57,803 nt of DNA from Streptomyces sp. NRRL F-5727 (GTDB lineage Bacteria > Actinomycetota > Actinomycetes > Streptomycetales > Streptomycetaceae). The DNA lies in the NCBI RefSeq assembly GCF_000719555.1, contig NZ_JOGX01000054.1, positions 1-57,803 of the forward strand, in the 5' to 3' direction. The notes beneath the pieces were generated by a model. That model did no database searches. It had not been told where the DNA came from and saw only the letters and a list, made by a program, of their open reading frames with translations. The first letter of the stretch is position 1. Each line of letters begins with the position of its first letter. Positions 1-7,663 of the stretch are shown here, in pieces. The translations under genes and the position numbers were made by a program.

Positions 1-840
1 GGCCAGGGGGGTGGTGGGGCGGGTGTAGAGGAGGAGGCGGACGGCGAGGGGGTCGCCGCGGAGGGGGCGGACCGCCAGGTCCTCGCGGGGGACCGAGGTC
101 GGCTGGCAGGGGGCCACCGCCTCGCCGAGCGCGATGAGGGACGCGGCGGTGTGGTAGTCGCCGTGGAGGAGGGGCGGGTCGATCCCGGCGGCCGTCAGGA
201 CGCGGCGTAACCCGTCCCACTCGCCGTCGACGGCCGGGTCGACCATCCAGTGGTCGCGGGCCAGGTCCGCGAGGTCCACCACGGGACGGGCGGCGGCCGG
301 GTGGGCCGGCGAGAGGGAGACGAACTGGGGCTCGCGGGCGACGAGGACGCGGCGCTCCAGGCCGTCGGGGACCTGGAGGGGGCTGCCCTCGACCTCGTGG
401 ACGAAGGCCACGTCCAGGCGGCCCGCGGCCACCTCGCGCAGCAGCGTCCGCGCGGAGACGTCGACGCGCAGGCCGACGTCCGTGCCGGGGAAGCGGGCGC
501 GCAGCCGCCGGAGCCAGCCCGGGAGGGCCCGGCTCGCGGTGGAGCCGACGCGGAGCCGGGGGCCGTCGGCGCGGGCGGCCTCGGCGCGGGTCTCGGTGAC
601 CAGCTCGGCCATGCCGTCGACCAGGGGGCGGGCGCGGGTGAGGACGGAGCGGCCGAGCGCGGTGGGGCGGCAGCCGGTGCGGCCCCGGGAGAAGAGCTCG
701 GCGCCGAGCGCGTTCTCGATGCGGCGCAGCTGGGTGGTCAGGGAGGGCTGGCTCATGCCGAGCTGCCGTGCCGCCTTGTGCAGGCTGCCCGTGTCCGCGA
801 TGGCGCAGAGCGCGCGCAGGTGTCTCACCTCCAGCTCCAT
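1..840 (-). CDS. snpR: LysR-family regulator, SnpR-like, partial (C-terminus beyond window)
   Basis: The frame stays open for 280 codons from ATG at 840 to the window edge. It begins [20 protein letters not shown], the usual LysR winged helix-turn-helix, followed by an open substrate-binding domain that lacks only its last few tens of residues. It is divergent from a snapalysin-type protease at 1030. In several Streptomyces a LysR regulator (SnpR/MprR) sits in this position and activates the protease; that is family knowledge and gives the symbol. A TACGCT box (complement of 847-852) ends 6 nt before the ATG and there is no Shine-Dalgarno, so the mRNA is probably leaderless. The intergenic palindrome CCAATTGG (913-920) lies where a LysR operator would be expected. 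Confidence 0.85.
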   Translation of the reverse strand, partial: MELEVRHLRALCAIADTGSLHKAARQLGMSQPSLTTQLRRIENALGAELFSRGRTGCRPTALGRSVLTRARPLVDGMAELVTETRAEAARADGPRLRVGSTASRALPGWLRRLRARFPGTDVGLRVDVSARTLLREVAAGRLDVAFVHEVEGSPLQVPDGLERRVLVAREPQFVSLSPAHPAAARPVVDLADLARDHWMVDPAVDGEWDGLRRVLTAAGIDPPLLHGDYHTAASLIALGEAVAPCQPTSVPREDLAVRPLRGDPLAVRLLLYTRPTTPLA

Positions 841-1029
841 GGACCGAGCGTAGGGCGGGGTTCCGGCCTCGCACCAGACGCCCGGATCCCCTCAACTGCC
901 ATGAAACACACGCCAATTGGAGACCGCGTGAGGGTGGTGATGCGGTCGTGTTATCGGGGAGTGGCATTCTTCCCGGCGGGCTCGCGCGCCCCGAGACTCT
1001 CTCCCGACCCCGATCAGGAGGAGCCCCCC

Positions 1030-1677
1030 ATGCGACACCCCAAGGTCCTCACCCGTACCCTGACCGCCGCCCTCGGGCTCGGTCTCGCGGTCTCGCTCGG
1101 CGCCGCCGCCCCGGCGGGCGCCGCACCGGACAGCTCCGCGAACGCGTATGCCGCCTATGCCGGTTCGGCCGAGGAGGCACGGGCGAACCAGGCGTTCTTC
1201 GACGCCGTCATGAAGTCGGTGGCGAAGAAGCGGGCCGCGAACCCGAGCGCCACCGCGGCCGTCACGGTCGTCTACAGCGCGGCCAACGCCCCCAGTTTCC
1301 GTACCCAGATCGCCCGTTCCACCCAGATATGGAACAGCTCGGTGGTGAACGTGCGGCTCGTCGAGGGCAGCAACCCGGACTTCCGCTACTACGAGGGGAA
1401 CGACTCCCGGGGCTCGTACGCGAGCACCGACGGGCACGGGAGCGGCTACATCTTCCTCGACTACCGGCAGAACCAGCAGTACAACTCCACCCGGGTGACC
1501 GCCCACGAGACCGGGCACGTGCTCGGCCTGCCGGACCACTACAGCGGTCCGTGCAGCGAGCTGATGTCGGGCGGCGGCCCCGGCACGTCGTGCCAGAACG
1601 CCACTCCGAACGCCCAGGAGCGGTCCCGAGTCGACCAGTTGTGGCGTTACGGGCTCGCTTCCGCCTTCAAGGGCTGA
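1030..1677 (+). CDS. snpA: Snapalysin-type secreted metalloprotease (M7)
   Basis: This is a 215-residue secreted zinc endopeptidase of the M7 snapalysin family. Residues 1-32 form a signal peptide (RR-containing n-region, hydrophobic core, AGA-AP cleavage area). A short propeptide follows, and the mature protein probably begins near residue 76. The zinc-binding motif [11 protein letters not shown] lies at 159-169: His159, His163 and Asp169 are the M7 ligands and Glu160 the base. A Met-turn-like ELMSGG follows. GAGGAG before the ATG is the ribosome site. The preceding in-frame codons run back to 250 but have no coding character, so ATG 1030 is the start. The divergent LysR gene is its likely activator. 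Expected role is extracellular protein breakdown. Confidence 0.92.
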   Translation: MRHPKVLTRTLTAALGLGLAVSLGAAAPAGAAPDSSANAYAAYAGSAEEARANQAFFDAVMKSVAKKRAANPSATAAVTVVYSAANAPSFRTQIARSTQIWNSSVVNVRLVEGSNPDFRYYEGNDSRGSYASTDGHGSGYIFLDYRQNQQYNSTRVTAHETGHVLGLPDHYSGPCSELMSGGGPGTSCQNATPNAQERSRVDQLWRYGLASAFKG

Positions 1678-1725
1678 CCGGCGCCGGAGGGCCGGCCGGC
1701 GTACGATCGCCGGCCGGCCTCGTCG

Positions 1726-2145
1726 TCACACGGCCGACAGGAGCCGTCGGCCGAAGTCGGCGCCCTCGGGGAGCTGACGGCGCAGCCGGGCCAGCGCGCC
1801 CTCGAAGTCGCCGCCCGCGACGACCGCCTCGAAGGCGGTGCCGCCGTAGTGCAGGGTCAGGCTGAGGTCGGCGCGCTCGCCGAGGGTGAGCAGGCAGCTG
1901 AGCGTGGCCTGTTGGGCGGTGCCGTCGGTGACGACGGGGAGCGGCAGGTCCCACTCCAGGACGCAGCCGGTGAGGGCCAACCCGCCCTCGCCGGCGGCGG
2001 TGAGCGCGGCGAAGCTCGCGCCCGTGTACTCGATTCCCCTGACGCGGACGGTGACCCGTCCGCCGTCGGCCGTGATGACGATCGCTTCCGCACCGCGGCG
2101 GTCCCGGTACCAACCGGTCCAGACTTCTGTCGACTCCGATGACAT
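1726..2145 (-). CDS. Conserved hypothetical protein (possibly DUF6304-like)
   Basis: This 139-residue soluble protein begins MSSESTEVWTGWYRDRRGAE and alternates beta-strand-like segments (VTVRVRGIEYTG, LSLTLHYGGTAFEAV), ending in an amphipathic helix. I see no signal peptide, membrane span or catalytic motif. It resembles small actinomycete proteins grouped as DUF6304, but that is only recollection. A TACAGT box (complement of 2152-2157) lies 6 nt before the ATG and no Shine-Dalgarno is present, so transcription is probably leaderless and independent. No function can be assigned. Confidence 0.7.
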   Translation of the reverse strand: MSSESTEVWTGWYRDRRGAEAIVITADGGRVTVRVRGIEYTGASFAALTAAGEGGLALTGCVLEWDLPLPVVTDGTAQQATLSCLLTLGERADLSLTLHYGGTAFEAVVAGGDFEGALARLRRQLPEGADFGRRLLSAV

Positions 2146-2187
2146 GCGCGGACTGTAGCGGTATGACCGGCTCCGGCGCGCGGCCGG

Positions 2188-2442
2188 TCACCCTGGGGCC
2201 GGACTTCTCCCGTTCTCGCCGTTCTTGCCGGTGACCTGCGTGGTAGTGGCTTCCGTGCCGTCCGGGGCCGACGCCTCGAAGAGCGGGCAGTCGGGGTTGC
2301 GGCACGGCTGCACCTCCCACTCGGGCACCCAGGCCCCGAGGACCTTGTGCCGGGTGGCGACGGTGGCGCGGGGTCGTCCGCAGGCCGGGCAACGGGGCGC
2401 GGCCAGCGGATCCCTCAGCGTGCGGGGGGTCTCCTCACCCAT
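2188..2442 (-). CDS. Small zinc-ribbon-like hypothetical protein
   Basis: An 84-residue protein with CPACGR near residue 18 and a second pair, CRNPDC, near residue 47. This spacing suits a single zinc ribbon. The C-terminal third is polar and probably disordered. GGAGG lies 1-6 nt before the ATG and a TACCCT box overlaps the same stretch (complement of 2449-2454), so the start is well supported although translation could be leaderless. It lies in the same orientation as its neighbours but with its own promoter-like box. No function is known to me. Confidence 0.7.
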   Translation of the reverse strand: MGEETPRTLRDPLAAPRCPACGRPRATVATRHKVLGAWVPEWEVQPCRNPDCPLFEASAPDGTEATTTQVTGKNGENGRSPAPG

Positions 2443-2478
2443 GCCTCCAGGGTAGGCCGCCCGGGCGCGGGCCGCCTG

Positions 2479-3066
2479 CTACCGCTTCCTGGTGTACGTA
2501 CGGACCAGTACGCCGTTGTCGAAGGCGCGGACGGCGCCGAGCGTGAAGTCCCGGGGCTCGAAGCCGGCGCCGAACATCGGCATGCCGGAGCCGTAGACCT
2601 GCGGGTAGGTCTTGATGACCAGCTCGTCGATCTCCTCGATGAGCTCGCCGGCGATGGTGGAGCCGCCGCAGAGCCAGATGCCGAGCCCGCCGTCCTCGGC
2701 CTTGAGCCGCCGGACGCGGCCGACGAGGTCGTCGGCGATCAGCTCGACGTTGGGGTCGGGCGACTCGGTGAGCGAGCGGGTGGCGACGTACTCGCGGAGG
2801 TGGGCGTACGGGCTGGTGACGCCCGCGTCGAGGCCGATCTGGTAAGAGCCGAGGCCCTGGATCACGGTGTCGTAGTGGCGGTTGGGGGTGCCGGGTTCGA
2901 TGCCGACGACGGGCCATCCGGGCGCGGCGACGGTCTCGGGGTACTCGGTCTTGAGGAACTCCAGGTACTCGCCCATGACGTAGGAGTACGTGGAGGTGGC
3001 GTCGCCCTTCGGGTCTCCGATGAAGCCGTCGATCGTGCAGGCGACGAAGTAGGTGAGCTTGCGCAA
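2479..3066 (-). CDS. Dihydrofolate reductase/RibD C-terminal-like reductase
   Basis: The protein is 195 residues from a TTG codon at 3066 and starts LRKLTYFVACTIDGFIGDPK, typical of RibD-C/DHFR-like NADPH-binding proteins. The later GLGIWLCGGSTIAGELIEEIDEL matches the nucleotide-binding G-G-S-T segment of that family, which ends in a beta-rich tail. The TTG start is chosen because the family fold begins at KLTYF and AGGA lies about 8 nt upstream. An ATG at 3129 in the same frame would add a 21-residue tail unlike the family. The substrate is unknown. It lies just downstream of the polyprenyl synthase gene in the same direction, but a link to that pathway is not shown. Confidence 0.82.
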   Translation of the reverse strand: MRKLTYFVACTIDGFIGDPKGDATSTYSYVMGEYLEFLKTEYPETVAAPGWPVVGIEPGTPNRHYDTVIQGLGSYQIGLDAGVTSPYAHLREYVATRSLTESPDPNVELIADDLVGRVRRLKAEDGGLGIWLCGGSTIAGELIEEIDELVIKTYPQVYGSGMPMFGAGFEPRDFTLGAVRAFDNGVLVRTYTRKR

Positions 3067-3167
3067 ACCGGGTCCTGTTCTGTTCGGGGCGTGACCGCGA
3101 GCGCGACCACGACAGACATAGTGCTTCATCTGTAGTGGTCGCGCAACCCCGAAATGCGCTCCGGTTC

Positions 3168-4217
3168 TCAGGAGGTCCTGCGGGTCACGAACTCCGCGAG
3201 CGCCAGCAGGTCCTCGGCCGCCGAGAGGTCCGGCACCGCCCGCGCCAGGTGCTCGACCGCCCGGCCCATCCGGTCGGCGGCCTGGGCCTGCGCCCAGTCC
3301 CGGCCGCCGGCCCGCTCCACGGCGTCGGCCGCGGCCCGCACCGCCCGCTCGTCCAGGACCTCGCGGGAGTACAGCTCGGCCAGCTCCTCGCCGGCGGGCG
3401 TGCCGGAGGTGAGCGCCGCGACCACGGGCAGCGACTTCTTGCGGGCGACGAGGTCGGCGCCGGCCGGCTTTCCGGTGCGGTCCGGGTCGCCCCAGATGCC
3501 GATGAGGTCGTCGATCAGCTGGAAGGCGAGCCCTGCCTCGCGGCCGAAGGAGTCGAGCGCCGCCACCTCCTCCTCCCCCGCGCCCGCGTAGAGCGCGCCG
3601 AGGGCGCAGGAGCAGCCCAGCAGGGCTCCGGTCTTGGCGGTGGCCATGGCGAGGCACTCGGCGAGGGAGACCTCGCGCGGGGCGCGCGACTCGAAGGCGC
3701 AGTCGGCCTGCTGGCCCGCGCAGAGCTCGATGACGCAGGCGGCGAGGCGCGCGGTGGCCGCCGCGGCGGCGGGGTGCGGGTCCTCGGCGAGCAGCCGGAG
3801 CGCGAGCGCGTTCATGGCGTCGCCGGCCATCAGGGCGTCGGGGATGCCGAAGACGGTCCAGGCGGTGGGCCGGTGACGGCGGGTCGGGTCCTCGTCGACG
3901 ATGTCGTCGTGGAGCAGGGTGAAGTTGTGGGCCAGCTCGACGGCCGCCGCCGCCTTCACCGCCTGGGTCTCCCGGGCGCCCAGCGCGCGGGCGGCGGCGA
4001 GCACCAGGGCGGGGCGGATCGCCTTGCCGGCCTGGCCCGTGGCGGGGCTGCCGTCGGCGTCCTCCCAGCCGAAGTGGTACATCGCCACCCGGCGCACCGA
4101 GCCGGGCAGGGTCTCGACGGTGGAGCGGATCTGGGGGTCCACGGCGGCCCTCGTCCGGTCGAGGAGCGCCACGGCGCCCGGCCCGTCGGTGACGGGATCC
4201 GCGGTCGTCAGCGTCAC
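3168..4217 (-). CDS. Polyprenyl synthase, probable family 2 encapsulin cargo
   Basis: This is a 349-residue all-helical trans-isoprenyl diphosphate synthase. The first aspartate-rich motif DDIVD is at 104-108 and the second, DDLIGIWGD, at 235-243; these bind the Mg-diphosphate of the allylic substrate. KAIRPALVLA near residue 65 is the isopentenyl diphosphate site. It should elongate DMAPP or longer prenyl diphosphates; product length cannot be read safely. The GTG start leaves about 16 flexible, Thr/Asp/Gly-rich residues before the first conserved helix. Its gene lies 113 bp downstream of the encapsulin shell gene in the same direction, and polyprenyl transferases are established cargo of family 2 encapsulins. 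Cargo status here is therefore inferred from context. Confidence 0.9.
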   Translation of the reverse strand: MTLTTADPVTDGPGAVALLDRTRAAVDPQIRSTVETLPGSVRRVAMYHFGWEDADGSPATGQAGKAIRPALVLAAARALGARETQAVKAAAAVELAHNFTLLHDDIVDEDPTRRHRPTAWTVFGIPDALMAGDAMNALALRLLAEDPHPAAAAATARLAACVIELCAGQQADCAFESRAPREVSLAECLAMATAKTGALLGCSCALGALYAGAGEEEVAALDSFGREAGLAFQLIDDLIGIWGDPDRTGKPAGADLVARKKSLPVVAALTSGTPAGEELAELYSREVLDERAVRAAADAVERAGGRDWAQAQAADRMGRAVEHLARAVPDLSAAEDLLALAEFVTRRTS

Positions 4218-4307
4218 GGTGTTGGTCGTCCTTCTTCGCGGCGGACCGCGCGGCGGGGCGCGCGGGCCGGTGGGCGGGGGGCGGTGGCCGGCCGGGACCG
4301 GGGGTGG

Positions 4308-4328
4308 GGCCCCGGACCGGCCGGGGCC
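4308..4328 (-). terminator. Short GC hairpin between shell and synthase genes
   Basis: An 8-bp perfect stem (4308-4315 with 4321-4328) with a 5-nt loop starts 2 nt after the encapsulin stop codon. There is no U-tract. In a two-gene operon such a hairpin may protect the shell mRNA or partly stop transcription, which would favour shell over cargo. That role is inferred. Confidence 0.4.
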
Positions 4329-4330
4329 TG

Positions 4331-5746
4331 TCAGTGCCGGCGGCTGATCTCGACGTTCTCCAGGACGCCGAGGGCGTCGGGCACGAGGACCGCCGCGGAG
4401 TAGTAGGCCGTGACCAGGTAGGAGGTGATCGCCTGCTCGTCGATGCCCATGAAGCGGACGGAGAGGCCGGGCTCGACCTCGTCCGGGAGGCCGGTCTGGT
4501 GCAGGCCGATGACGCCCTGGTCGGACTCGCCGGTGCGCATGCAGATGATCGAGCTGGTGCCGGCGGCGGTCACCGGGATCTTGTCGCAGGGGAGGATCGG
4601 GACCCCGCGCCAGGTCTGGATCCGGGTGCCGTCCAGGTCGATGGTGTCCGGCACCAGGCCCCGCCGGTTGAGCTCCCGGCCGATGGCGGCGATGGCCTTG
4701 GGATGGGCGAGGAAGAGCCTGGAGTCGCGGCGGCGGGAGAGCAGCTCGTCCAGGTCGTCGGGGCCGGGGACGCCGTCGTGCGGCTGGATCCGCTGGCCGT
4801 AGTCGCAGTTGGCGAGGAGGCCGAACTCCTTGTTGTTGACGAGCTCGTGCTCCTGGCGCTCGCGGAGCGCCTCGACGGTGAGCCGCAGCTGGTGCTCGGT
4901 CTGGTTCATCGGGTGGTTGTAGAGGTCGGCCACGCGCGTGTGGACCTTGAGCACGGTCTGGGCGAGGCTCAGCTCGTACTCGCGCGGGGCGGCCTCGTAG
5001 TCCACGAAGGTGTGCGGGACGACGGCCTCGCCGACATGGCCGGCGGAGATGTCGACGGCGGCCTCCCCGTAGCCGTTGACGGCCCGCTCGGGGCGGCCGG
5101 CGACCTCGGCGAGGTGGGAGGCGAGCGAGCCGGCGCGGGCGGCCAGCGCGGCCACGTCGGCACGGGTGAGCTCCAGGACGGTGCAGGGGGTCGTGGCGCG
5201 GGCGGTCCACTCCCAGGTGGCGTCCTCGGAGAGGAGGGCGTCCTCGCCGAAGTAGGCGCCGTCGGCGAGGACGCCGAGCACCGCCTCGTCGCCGTAGGGC
5301 CCCTCGCCGAGCTGCTCGACGCGGCCGTGGGCGAGGAGGTGGACGCGGTCGGCGGGGGTGCCGGCGACGGCGATGACCTCGCCGGCGGCGTACGCGCGCT
5401 GGGTGCAGCGGGCCGCGAGCTCGCCGAGGGCCGCCTCGTCCTCGTATCCGCGCAGCGCCGGCAGTTCGCCCAGCTCGGCGGGGATCACGGCGACCCGCTC
5501 GCCGGTCTGGACGAAGGTGACCCGGCCGTCTCCGACGGAGTGGCTGAGCCGCCGGTTGACCCGGTAGGCACCGCCCTTCGTCTCGACCCAGGGCAGCGTC
5601 CGGAGCAGCCAGCGGGAGGTGATCTCCTGCATCTGCGGGGCCGACTTGCTGGTCGAGGCGAGGTTCCGCGCGGCGGCGGTGCCGAGACTCTGCCGCGGGG
5701 CCTGCCGCTCCTCGAGGACCTCGTCGCCGACCGAACCAACGGACAT
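4331..5746 (-). CDS. Family 2B encapsulin shell protein with cNMP-binding-like insert
   Basis: The protein is 471 residues. Residues 1-100 (N-arm, [21 protein letters not shown]) and about 205-471 ([58 protein letters not shown]) match the HK97-like shell fold of family 2 encapsulins. Residues about 100-205 form a cyclic-nucleotide-binding-type domain ([27 protein letters not shown]), the mark of subfamily 2B. Such proteins assemble into closed nanocompartments in the cytoplasm. The ATG at 5746 follows a GAGGGAG ribosome site. The polyprenyl synthase lies next downstream, and no terpene cyclase or methyltransferase gene is within the window. The nucleotide domain lacks the usual Arg of the phosphate-binding cassette, so its ligand is uncertain. 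Confidence 0.92.
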   Translation of the reverse strand: MSVGSVGDEVLEERQAPRQSLGTAAARNLASTSKSAPQMQEITSRWLLRTLPWVETKGGAYRVNRRLSHSVGDGRVTFVQTGERVAVIPAELGELPALRGYEDEAALGELAARCTQRAYAAGEVIAVAGTPADRVHLLAHGRVEQLGEGPYGDEAVLGVLADGAYFGEDALLSEDATWEWTARATTPCTVLELTRADVAALAARAGSLASHLAEVAGRPERAVNGYGEAAVDISAGHVGEAVVPHTFVDYEAAPREYELSLAQTVLKVHTRVADLYNHPMNQTEHQLRLTVEALRERQEHELVNNKEFGLLANCDYGQRIQPHDGVPGPDDLDELLSRRRDSRLFLAHPKAIAAIGRELNRRGLVPDTIDLDGTRIQTWRGVPILPCDKIPVTAAGTSSIICMRTGESDQGVIGLHQTGLPDEVEPGLSVRFMGIDEQAITSYLVTAYYSAAVLVPDALGVLENVEISRRH

Positions 5747-5997
5747 GGAACTCCCTCTCGTACGTCTGGCTTGCGAAAGGAAGCCTGTCAGCACGGAGCG
5801 TGGCCGCGCCACTACACAATCGGGTGGGACTGTTCGGCGATCTTCGGGGCATGTCGTCCGATTTCCCTCCGGACGGCGGAGCACGCGAGCCGGCCGGACT
5901 GTCCGGATCGGCTCGCACACGGCCCGAACGGATGGCAGCGGAGGGACGGGCTCCGGTACTCCGGAGACCCGTTCCGTTCCGTAGGAAGGAGCACGCC
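5747..5997. other. Divergent intergenic region, encapsulin/amidase
   Basis: A 251-bp gap between divergent genes that must hold both promoters. GAGGGAG lies upstream of the shell gene, AGGAAGGAG (5982-5990) upstream of the amidase, and a weak hairpin (GGCTT/AAGCC, 5768-5785) sits in the shell leader. I could not pick a convincing -35/-10 pair on either strand. Confidence 0.4.
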
Positions 5998-6588
5998 ATG
6001 GCCGTTCCGCTGTCCGCGAGCAGGATCCTCGGCGCACTGCGCGGCGAGGGGCTGTCGGTCGTCGAGGTCGGCGACTGGACCACCCACAACAGGAACCACA
6101 AGGGCCCCTGGGGGCCGGTGCACGGGGTGATGGTCCACCACACCGTCACCCGGGGCACCGCGCGGACCGTCCGCATCTGCCGGGACGGCTACGAGGGGCT
6201 GCCGGGCCCGCTCTGCCACGCCGTGATCGCCAAGGACGGCAGGGTCCACCTGGTCGGCCACGGGCGGGCCAACCACGCCGGGCTCGGCGACGACGAGGTG
6301 CTGCGGGCGGTGATCGCCGAGCGCGGCCTGCCGACCGACGACGAGGCCACCACCGACGGCAACCGGCACTTCTACGGCTTCGAGTGCGAGAACCTGGGCG
6401 ACGGCGAGGACCCCTGGCCCAAGGTGCAGCTGGAGGCGATCGCGAAGGCGTCGGCGGCGCTCTGCCGGGCGCACGGCTGGACCCAGCGCTCGGTCATCGG
6501 GCACCGGGAGTGGCAGCCGGGGAAGGTGGACCCGCGCGGCTTCAGCATGGCGTCGATGCGCGAGCGCATCGCCGACCTGCTGCGCTGA
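5998..6588 (+). CDS. N-acetylmuramoyl-L-alanine amidase-like protein
   Basis: A 196-residue type-2 amidase/PGRP-fold protein. [11 protein letters not shown] (residues 42-52) carries the first zinc His, [13 protein letters not shown] is the central strand, and [18 protein letters not shown] supplies the second His and the Lys/Asp-type site (HxxxxPGKxDP) of amidase_2 enzymes. It should cut between N-acetylmuramate and L-Ala of peptidoglycan. It has no signal peptide or cell-wall-binding domain, so export would need another route; phage-type endolysins look similar, but no phage genes are nearby. The ATG is preceded by AGGAAGGAG, a strong ribosome site. Confidence 0.88.
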   Translation: MAVPLSASRILGALRGEGLSVVEVGDWTTHNRNHKGPWGPVHGVMVHHTVTRGTARTVRICRDGYEGLPGPLCHAVIAKDGRVHLVGHGRANHAGLGDDEVLRAVIAERGLPTDDEATTDGNRHFYGFECENLGDGEDPWPKVQLEAIAKASAALCRAHGWTQRSVIGHREWQPGKVDPRGFSMASMRERIADLLR

Positions 6589-6620
6589 CCGGCACCGCCG
6601 AGGCACGCGCGCGTGCGGGT

Positions 6621-6700
6621 GGGCCCGCTGCCGCCGGGGCACACGCGTGAGCCGTGGGGCCCGCTGCCCCGGGTGGGCGCGCGTGCGGGGGCCCGCTGCC
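6621..6700. repeat. Degenerate G/C-rich direct repeat
   Basis: The 12-mer GGGCCCGCTGCC occurs at 6621, 6657 and 6689, with a decayed fourth copy near 6730. It is embedded in units of about 32-36 bp that also contain alternating CG/CA-GT runs. It lies between the amidase and the deaminase genes and looks like local replication slippage. Confidence 0.55.
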
Positions 6701-6772
6701 CCCGAGGTACGCACGCGCGCGTGCCCGGCGGGCCCCGCTCCCGGGGCTGCCGCCGGCCGCGAGAATGGACGG

Positions 6773-7663
6773 GTGGACACGTACGACCTCTCCGCCCTGC
6801 GGCCCCGGCTGCCCTCGCCGCTGGAGCCGGTGGAGGACGAGCGGTTCGCCCGGCGCGGGCTGACGCTGCTGCTCAAGCGGGACGACCTCATCCACCCCGA
6901 CCTGCCCGGCAACAAGTGGCGCAAGCTCGCGCTCAACCTGCGGGCGGCCGCCGGGCGGCCGGTGCTGACCTTCGGCGGCGCCTACTCCAACCACCTGCGG
7001 GCCACCGCCGCCGCCGGCCGGCTGCTCGGCTTCCCGACGATCGGGATCGTGCGCGGCGACGAGCTGGCGGGGCGGCCGCTCAACCCCTCGCTGGCGCGGT
7101 GCGCGGCGGACGGGATGCGGCTGGAGTTCGTGGACCGTGCCACGTACCGGGCGAAGCACGAGCCGGCGGTGCTGGCGGCGCTCCTCGAACGGGCCCCGGA
7201 GGGCGCCTACGTGGTCCCCGAGGGCGGCAGCAACGCGCTCGCCGTGGAGGGGTGCACGGCGCTCGGGCGGGAGCTGTCCGGGCGGGCGGACGTGGCCGCG
7301 GTGGCCTGCGGCACCGGCGGCACCCTGGCGGGCCTCGCCGCCGGCTTCGACGGCCGGACGCTGGGGGTGCCGGTCCTGAAGGGCGGCTTCCTCGGCGGTG
7401 AGGTGCGGGCGCTCCAGGAGGCCGCATTCGGCCACCCGCGCGGGGAGTGGCGGCTGGACGAGCGGTTCCACTGCGGCGGCTACGGCCGTACGACCCCGGA
7501 GCTCGACGCGTTCGCACAGGACTTCGGGGCGCGGCATGGACTCGCCATCGAGCGGCTGTATGTGGCCAAAATGCTCCTCGCTCTGGTGTCCCTGGCCGAG
7601 GAGGGCGCCTTCCCGCCGGGGACCCGGATCGCCGCCGTGATCACCGGGTCCGGGGACGGCTAG
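6773..7663 (+). CDS. 1-aminocyclopropane-1-carboxylate deaminase/D-cysteine desulfhydrase family
   Basis: A 296-residue PLP-dependent enzyme of the tryptophan-synthase-beta fold. LLKRDDLIHPDLPGNKWRKL contains the Schiff-base lysine (NKWRK, about residue 46), TFGGAYSNHLRA is the substrate/carboxylate loop, and ACGTGGTLAGLAAGF is the phosphate-binding glycine loop. It may deaminate ACC or desulfurise D-cysteine; the sequence does not settle which. The GTG at 6773 is chosen because the conserved protein starts here and GAGAAT lies 7 nt upstream as a leaderless-type -10 box, with no Shine-Dalgarno. Its TAG stop shares the tetranucleotide CTAG with the stop of the convergent antiporter gene. Confidence 0.88.
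   Translation: MDTYDLSALRPRLPSPLEPVEDERFARRGLTLLLKRDDLIHPDLPGNKWRKLALNLRAAAGRPVLTFGGAYSNHLRATAAAGRLLGFPTIGIVRGDELAGRPLNPSLARCAADGMRLEFVDRATYRAKHEPAVLAALLERAPEGAYVVPEGGSNALAVEGCTALGRELSGRADVAAVACGTGGTLAGLAAGFDGRTLGVPVLKGGFLGGEVRALQEAAFGHPRGEWRLDERFHCGGYGRTTPELDAFAQDFGARHGLAIERLYVAKMLLALVSLAEEGAFPPGTRIAAVITGSGDG

Noticed and set aside
3067..3129. ATG 3129 as start of the RibD-like reductase
   Set aside because: Would add a basic tail (MKHYVCRGRARGHAP) absent from the family; TTG 3066 fits the fold start and has AGGA upstream.
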